From a virus: a DNA stretch of 29,455 nucleotides. The translations under genes were made by a program, and so were the position numbers. Positions 26,955 to 29,455 of this stretch are shown piece after piece (within the stretch, counting starts at the first letter, position 1; every line of letters begins with the position of its first letter). A model generated the notes under the pieces. It saw only the letters and a list, made by a program, of their open reading frames with translations. It had not been told where the DNA came from and did not search any database. The stretch is taken from the IMG/VR virus record IMGVR_UViG_3300043446_002509, positions 1 to 29,455 of that record; one strand, written 5' to 3'.

Positions 26955-27260
26955 ATGAAAAAATATAATGAAGAATACTTTTCAGTCCTTAATAAAAAGA
27001 CTGGAAAGAAACTCCTAGATTGTGGTGATGAACAAGACGCACTTGCAATGGTTGCTTTGGATCCACAAAACAGAACTTACACTCGTAATAAGTTTCTGAT
27101 GGGGCCTGTTGTGGATGTAGAGATTCCTAAGGCACTTCCTACTAGCGAAATTGTTGTGAATATGGATGGTGGAGTTGGTGGTTCTTGGGATGTTCGTGAA
27201 CCAGAGAAACTGCCTCAGATCGGACTGCCAGAGGGTCAAGGAGAACCCGTGAGGGTATGA
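26955..27260 (+). CDS. Small protein, 101 residues, unknown
   Basis: MKKYNEEYFSVLNKKTGKKL opens a probable beta-rich N-terminal domain (residues 1-55), and a Gly/Pro-rich second half (NMDGGVGGSWDVREPEKLPQ). No recognised family. It ends four bases into the next gene (ATGA), consistent with coupling. Confidence 0.65.
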   Translation: MKKYNEEYFSVLNKKTGKKLLDCGDEQDALAMVALDPQNRTYTRNKFLMGPVVDVEIPKALPTSEIVVNMDGGVGGSWDVREPEKLPQIGLPEGQGEPVRV

Positions 27261-27448
27261 ACCATCGTAAACATAAACAATCGGAGAATCAGAAAAAGAA
27301 AAGGATGTATACGCCTGAAGGATATATCAATGATCCCCCAGACGCAGAATGTCCTTACTGCGGGGAGAAACAAAAATCATGTTCTTATGTAAATAGTCTT
27401 TCTCGTGCATGGGCTAGAGGTGCTTGTAAAAAGAAAAATGGAAAATAG
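27257..27448 (+). CDS. Small basic zinc-finger-like protein, 63 residues
   Basis: N-terminus strongly basic (NHRKHKQSENQKKKR), then ECPYCGEKQKSCSYV with CxxC and another Cys, and RAWARGACKKKNGK. A single zinc site made of C-x2-C, C and C is plausible. Possibly nucleic-acid binding. Its TAG stop lies inside the stem of a terminator. Confidence 0.6.
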   Translation: MNHRKHKQSENQKKKRMYTPEGYINDPPDAECPYCGEKQKSCSYVNSLSRAWARGACKKKNGK

Positions 27449-27464
27449 CCTTTGGCTATCTTTT
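27445..27464 (+). terminator. Terminator overlapping a stop codon
   Basis: ATAGCC (27445-27450), TTT loop, GGCTAT (27454-27459), then CTTTT. The stem includes the TAG stop of the upstream gene. Confidence 0.7.
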
Positions 27465-27519
27465 GACATCAAAAAATTTCCCGGTAAAAAATCATCCTAT
27501 AAGATTTTTACTATATAAT
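27463..27519 (+). promoter_or_regulatory. Promoter region before the 27538 gene
   Basis: TTGACA at 27463-27468 merges with the terminator T run. The best -10 at normal distance is only TAAAAA (27485-27490, 16 bases). A perfect TATAAT at 27514-27519 lies too far from that -35 but close to the ATG at 27538. It overlaps TAATATCTGAT (27516-27526), an 11-mer also in the thioredoxin promoter (25501-25511). One or two starts are possible. Confidence 0.4.
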
Positions 27520-27537
27520 ATCTGATGTTGTGTTTTT

Positions 27538-27693
27538 ATGCCAAGAAATCAGTTGACTAGGGACGAATTAAAAGTTCGTGTTTTAAAGTTAAAACATCAA
27601 GTTCAATCTGAACATCGTTATCCAGGTGAAAAAGAACTTGCCAATAAGTACTTAGATGAAGTATTATTCATTATTGACCAGTATTCTAGATGA
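27538..27693 (+). CDS. Small basic helical protein, 51 residues
   Basis: Begins MPRNQLTRDELKVRVLKLKH and ends FIIDQYSR. Charged helices, predicted coiled coil, no known domain. It follows a promoter region and precedes the next gene by three bases. Confidence 0.65.
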   Translation: MPRNQLTRDELKVRVLKLKHQVQSEHRYPGEKELANKYLDEVLFIIDQYSR

Positions 27694-27696
27694 CTT

Positions 27697-28020
27697 ATGA
27701 CCTTGCCACAACAAGAACATAACTCTCTTCTAGCTACCAGAGAGTTTCTGATTGACTTAATGAATTCGGAAAAAATTGTGGATGTGCCTGAAAAAGTCAG
27801 GTTATCTGCAAGAGCTCTTCTGAAACATTATCCTGAACGCTCTAAAATTGATGAACTTTATTCTGGGAATACCTTTGCAGATTTCATTCCTCCAAATAAT
27901 TCTGTAATAACCGAAGAAGAACAGGTAAACAATAATAAGATCTATAACAATAACCAAACTTGGGAAACTCCTGGATTTAAATGGAAAACTCAAGTTGAAT
28001 TTGTTCCAGTAAAAAAATAA
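27697..28020 (+). CDS. Small phage protein, 107 residues
   Basis: SLLATREFLIDLMNSEKIVD and VPEKVRLSARALLKHYPERS form a helical N-terminal domain of a type I recall from many phages and some bacteria, with no assigned function. The C-terminal 40 residues are Asn-rich and low in complexity (EEQVNNNKIYNNNQTWE). It is followed by an oxygenase gene three bases later. Confidence 0.65.
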   Translation: MTLPQQEHNSLLATREFLIDLMNSEKIVDVPEKVRLSARALLKHYPERSKIDELYSGNTFADFIPPNNSVITEEEQVNNNKIYNNNQTWETPGFKWKTQVEFVPVKK

Positions 28021-28022
28021 TC

Positions 28023-28634
28023 ATGACTTTTTTTGTTGACTTTAATTTCTTTAATCCTAGAGTAAAACTCTTGTCTGATAGATATGATCTTATTAAGGAA
28101 GAGTATCTTTTAAACAAAGATAATTTAGAATTTAAAGACTTTACCAAACAACAAGACCAAAACATTGTTGAACATGGTAAAGGTTATCCTATTGGAGTAG
28201 AAAGTTACTTTACTGCTCCAGAAAAAACGGAAGAAAAAGGTTGGCACATGGCTGGAATTCTTTATGAGAATTATCTCTACAATAGAAATTCTGATTTTTT
28301 GCCTACTCTAACAGAAACCTTAAAAGAAATCCAAACATTAACAGTTTGTGGTATAAACATTTTGGATTCTGGGATGTCATTAAATTGGCATAATGATGAT
28401 GATTATGTTCCTGGTGTTCCGACTCTCCGAGTTCTTTGGGGATTGGACATTCCTGTAGAGGAAGAAGGAAAATCAATTATTCAGATGAAAGATCCTTTAT
28501 CTGATGAAGTAGAAACCAAACAATTTGAGAATAATCAATTCTATTGTTTCTGGCCTTCCACAACACATAGGATAGAAAATACTCTATCTTCTCCTAGAAC
28601 TGTTGTTGCTATTGATCTAGTAACAAATCCATAA
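28023..28634 (+). CDS. Aspartyl/asparaginyl hydroxylase-like oxygenase
   Basis: 203 residues. SLNWHNDDDYVPGVP supplies the first His and nearby acid, TLRVLWGLDIPVEEEGKS a core strand with Arg, and FYCFWPSTTHRIENTLSSPR the distal His and the 2-oxoglutarate Arg, ending TVVAIDLV. The H...D/H...H-R order is that of the aspartyl/asparaginyl beta-hydroxylase branch of the 2-oxoglutarate oxygenases. The protein substrate is unknown. Its TAA stop directly abuts tRNA-Ala. Confidence 0.75.
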   Translation: MTFFVDFNFFNPRVKLLSDRYDLIKEEYLLNKDNLEFKDFTKQQDQNIVEHGKGYPIGVESYFTAPEKTEEKGWHMAGILYENYLYNRNSDFLPTLTETLKEIQTLTVCGINILDSGMSLNWHNDDDYVPGVPTLRVLWGLDIPVEEEGKSIIQMKDPLSDEVETKQFENNQFYCFWPSTTHRIENTLSSPRTVVAIDLVTNP

Positions 28635-28707
28635 GGGGAATTAGCTCATTTGGTAGAGCGCCTGCTTTGCACGCAGGAGGTAAGGGGTTCGACTCCCCTA
28701 TTCTCCA
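28635..28707 (+). tRNA. tRNA-Ala (TGC)
   Basis: 73-base cloverleaf: acceptor GGGGAAT/ATTCTCC with one G-T pair, discriminator A, anticodon loop TTTGCAC giving TGC, T arm AGGGG-TTCGACT-CCCCT. It begins right after the preceding stop codon. Confidence 0.93.
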
Positions 28708-28723
28708 TTTATTAATTTTCATT

Positions 28724-29248
28724 ATGGAAAGAATTAAATCTGTAAATTGTTATTCAACTTTGAAGGAAAAGTCTTCTGTCATTGTAGATTATTGTCAGAA
28801 AATTATTGAGAATGAGAATACTTTATGGTATCCCTATATTGGGTGGGATGTTAATCTAGTTCCAAGAGAAATTGTTTTGCAGGAACCTATCCTTGCAAAG
28901 ATTAATGAACAGTTTACGATCAATAGAGCTGCAGTTTTGATGTCCGAACCATATCAAAATTACGAGTGGCATACTGATCAGTATAGAGGTGTCTGTATCA
29001 ATATGCTTTTGTCATATGATCATGTGAGTCATTGTTTATTTGGTGTCAAAAAGAACGAGAATAATGTTTATTTTCATGAGTTGAAGTATGAACCATCCAC
29101 TTTTTACCTTTTTAATAATCAGTTCCCACACTCTGTAATTAATTTTGATAAACCAAGATATCTTTTTAGTCTAGAGTTTGCAGCTACTGCAGATGATCTT
29201 CTATACCCAGAAATATATAAGTGGGTAAAAAATGAGAATTTAATATGA
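28724..29248 (+). CDS. 2-oxoglutarate/Fe(II) oxygenase-like protein
   Basis: 174 residues from the ATG at 28724, chosen because the longer frame from 28667 runs through tRNA-Ala. YEWHTDQYRGVCINMLLSYD has the HxD iron motif (HTD), FHELKYEPSTFYLFNNQFPH the distal His, and SVINFDKPRYLFSLEF the Arg. A small member of the family, perhaps near-minimal. It overlaps the next gene by four bases (ATGA). Confidence 0.7.
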   Translation: MERIKSVNCYSTLKEKSSVIVDYCQKIIENENTLWYPYIGWDVNLVPREIVLQEPILAKINEQFTINRAAVLMSEPYQNYEWHTDQYRGVCINMLLSYDHVSHCLFGVKKNENNVYFHELKYEPSTFYLFNNQFPHSVINFDKPRYLFSLEFAATADDLLYPEIYKWVKNENLI

Positions 29249-29455
29249 TACCTTATTTTTGGGATGAATATCTTAATGATGTTCCTTTGTGTAAAGATTT
29301 AGTAGAGAATTATCAAACGATTAGACGGGAAATATTAGAATACATAAAGTTGCCAGATGCATTATTTGATTATCCAATGTATTTGGTAGAGGGTGAAAAC
29401 AATCAGGGAATACCTTTGTATGAAAATTATTGGAAAGCCATTCCAATGACTAACT
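29245..29455 (+). CDS. Partial gene, possible hydroxylase N-terminus
   Basis: Open to the window end, 70 codons visible, starting MIPYFWDEYLNDVPLCKDLV. It overlaps the oxygenase stop as ATGA. The visible part has EILEYIK and YENYWKAIPMTN, like the N-terminal region of aspartyl/asparaginyl hydroxylase-like proteins, but no catalytic residue is reached. Truncated by the window, not by mutation. Confidence 0.6.
   Translation, partial: MIPYFWDEYLNDVPLCKDLVENYQTIRREILEYIKLPDALFDYPMYLVEGENNQGIPLYENYWKAIPMTN

Noticed and set aside
28667-28723. Upstream start of the oxygenase at 28724
   Set aside because: The added residues would be translated from tRNA-Ala.

Overview
The window is almost certainly from a T4-like cyanophage (a myovirus of marine Synechococcus or Prochlorococcus). 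The reasons are a full-length psbA (photosystem II D1), two high-light-inducible genes, pstS, a short-form 6-phosphogluconate dehydrogenase (gnd), a plastoquinol terminal oxidase, several 2-oxoglutarate/Fe(II) oxygenases, 14 tRNA genes among protein genes, and octamers identical or close to the T4 late promoter (TATAAATA). Every supported gene is on the + strand. Genes are packed with 1, 4, 8 or 14-base overlaps and there is no gene-free stretch above 300 bases. No structural or replication gene is present, so this is an accessory region of the genome.

Layout. 1-1470: a GIY-YIG endonuclease, a small ORF and a secreted lysozyme. 1529-3973: eleven tRNAs mixed with an HNH endonuclease, a Dps-type ferritin and small proteins, bounded by two nearly identical tRNA-Ser genes. 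4088-7280: a chain of overlapping small, mostly membrane, proteins that carries gnd and the terminal oxidase. 7301-9833: tRNA-Pro, tRNA-Met, an orphan Phd-like antitoxin, two AT-rich oxygenases and small membrane proteins. 9980-20162: one 10-kb block of twelve translationally coupled genes for nucleotide sugars, glycosyl transfer and sugar methylation, with an embedded NAD synthetase. 20351-25491: host-takeover genes (SLH porin, PstS, two Hli, peroxiredoxin, psbA), each block with its own promoter. 25543-29455: thioredoxin, small conserved proteins, tRNA-Ala and four more oxygenase-like genes, the last cut by the window end.

How the genes may work together. PsbA, Hli, the terminal oxidase, peroxiredoxin, thioredoxin and Dps would keep electron flow and redox balance in an infected cell under light. 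Gnd would feed NADPH and pentose phosphate into nucleotide synthesis. PstS and the porin would support nutrient uptake; pstS has a Pho-box-like element. The glycan block could make GDP-L-galactose (or GDP-L-gulose) and UDP-glucuronate and attach or methylate sugars on phage proteins or host surface glycans.

Regulation. At least eight good host sigma70-type promoters (TTGACA/TTGACT, exactly 17-bp spacer, TATAAT-like) can be read. Several are physically merged with terminator hairpins, with the -35 box in the hairpin loop or the stem starting at the predicted transcription start. Two carry operator-like dyads.
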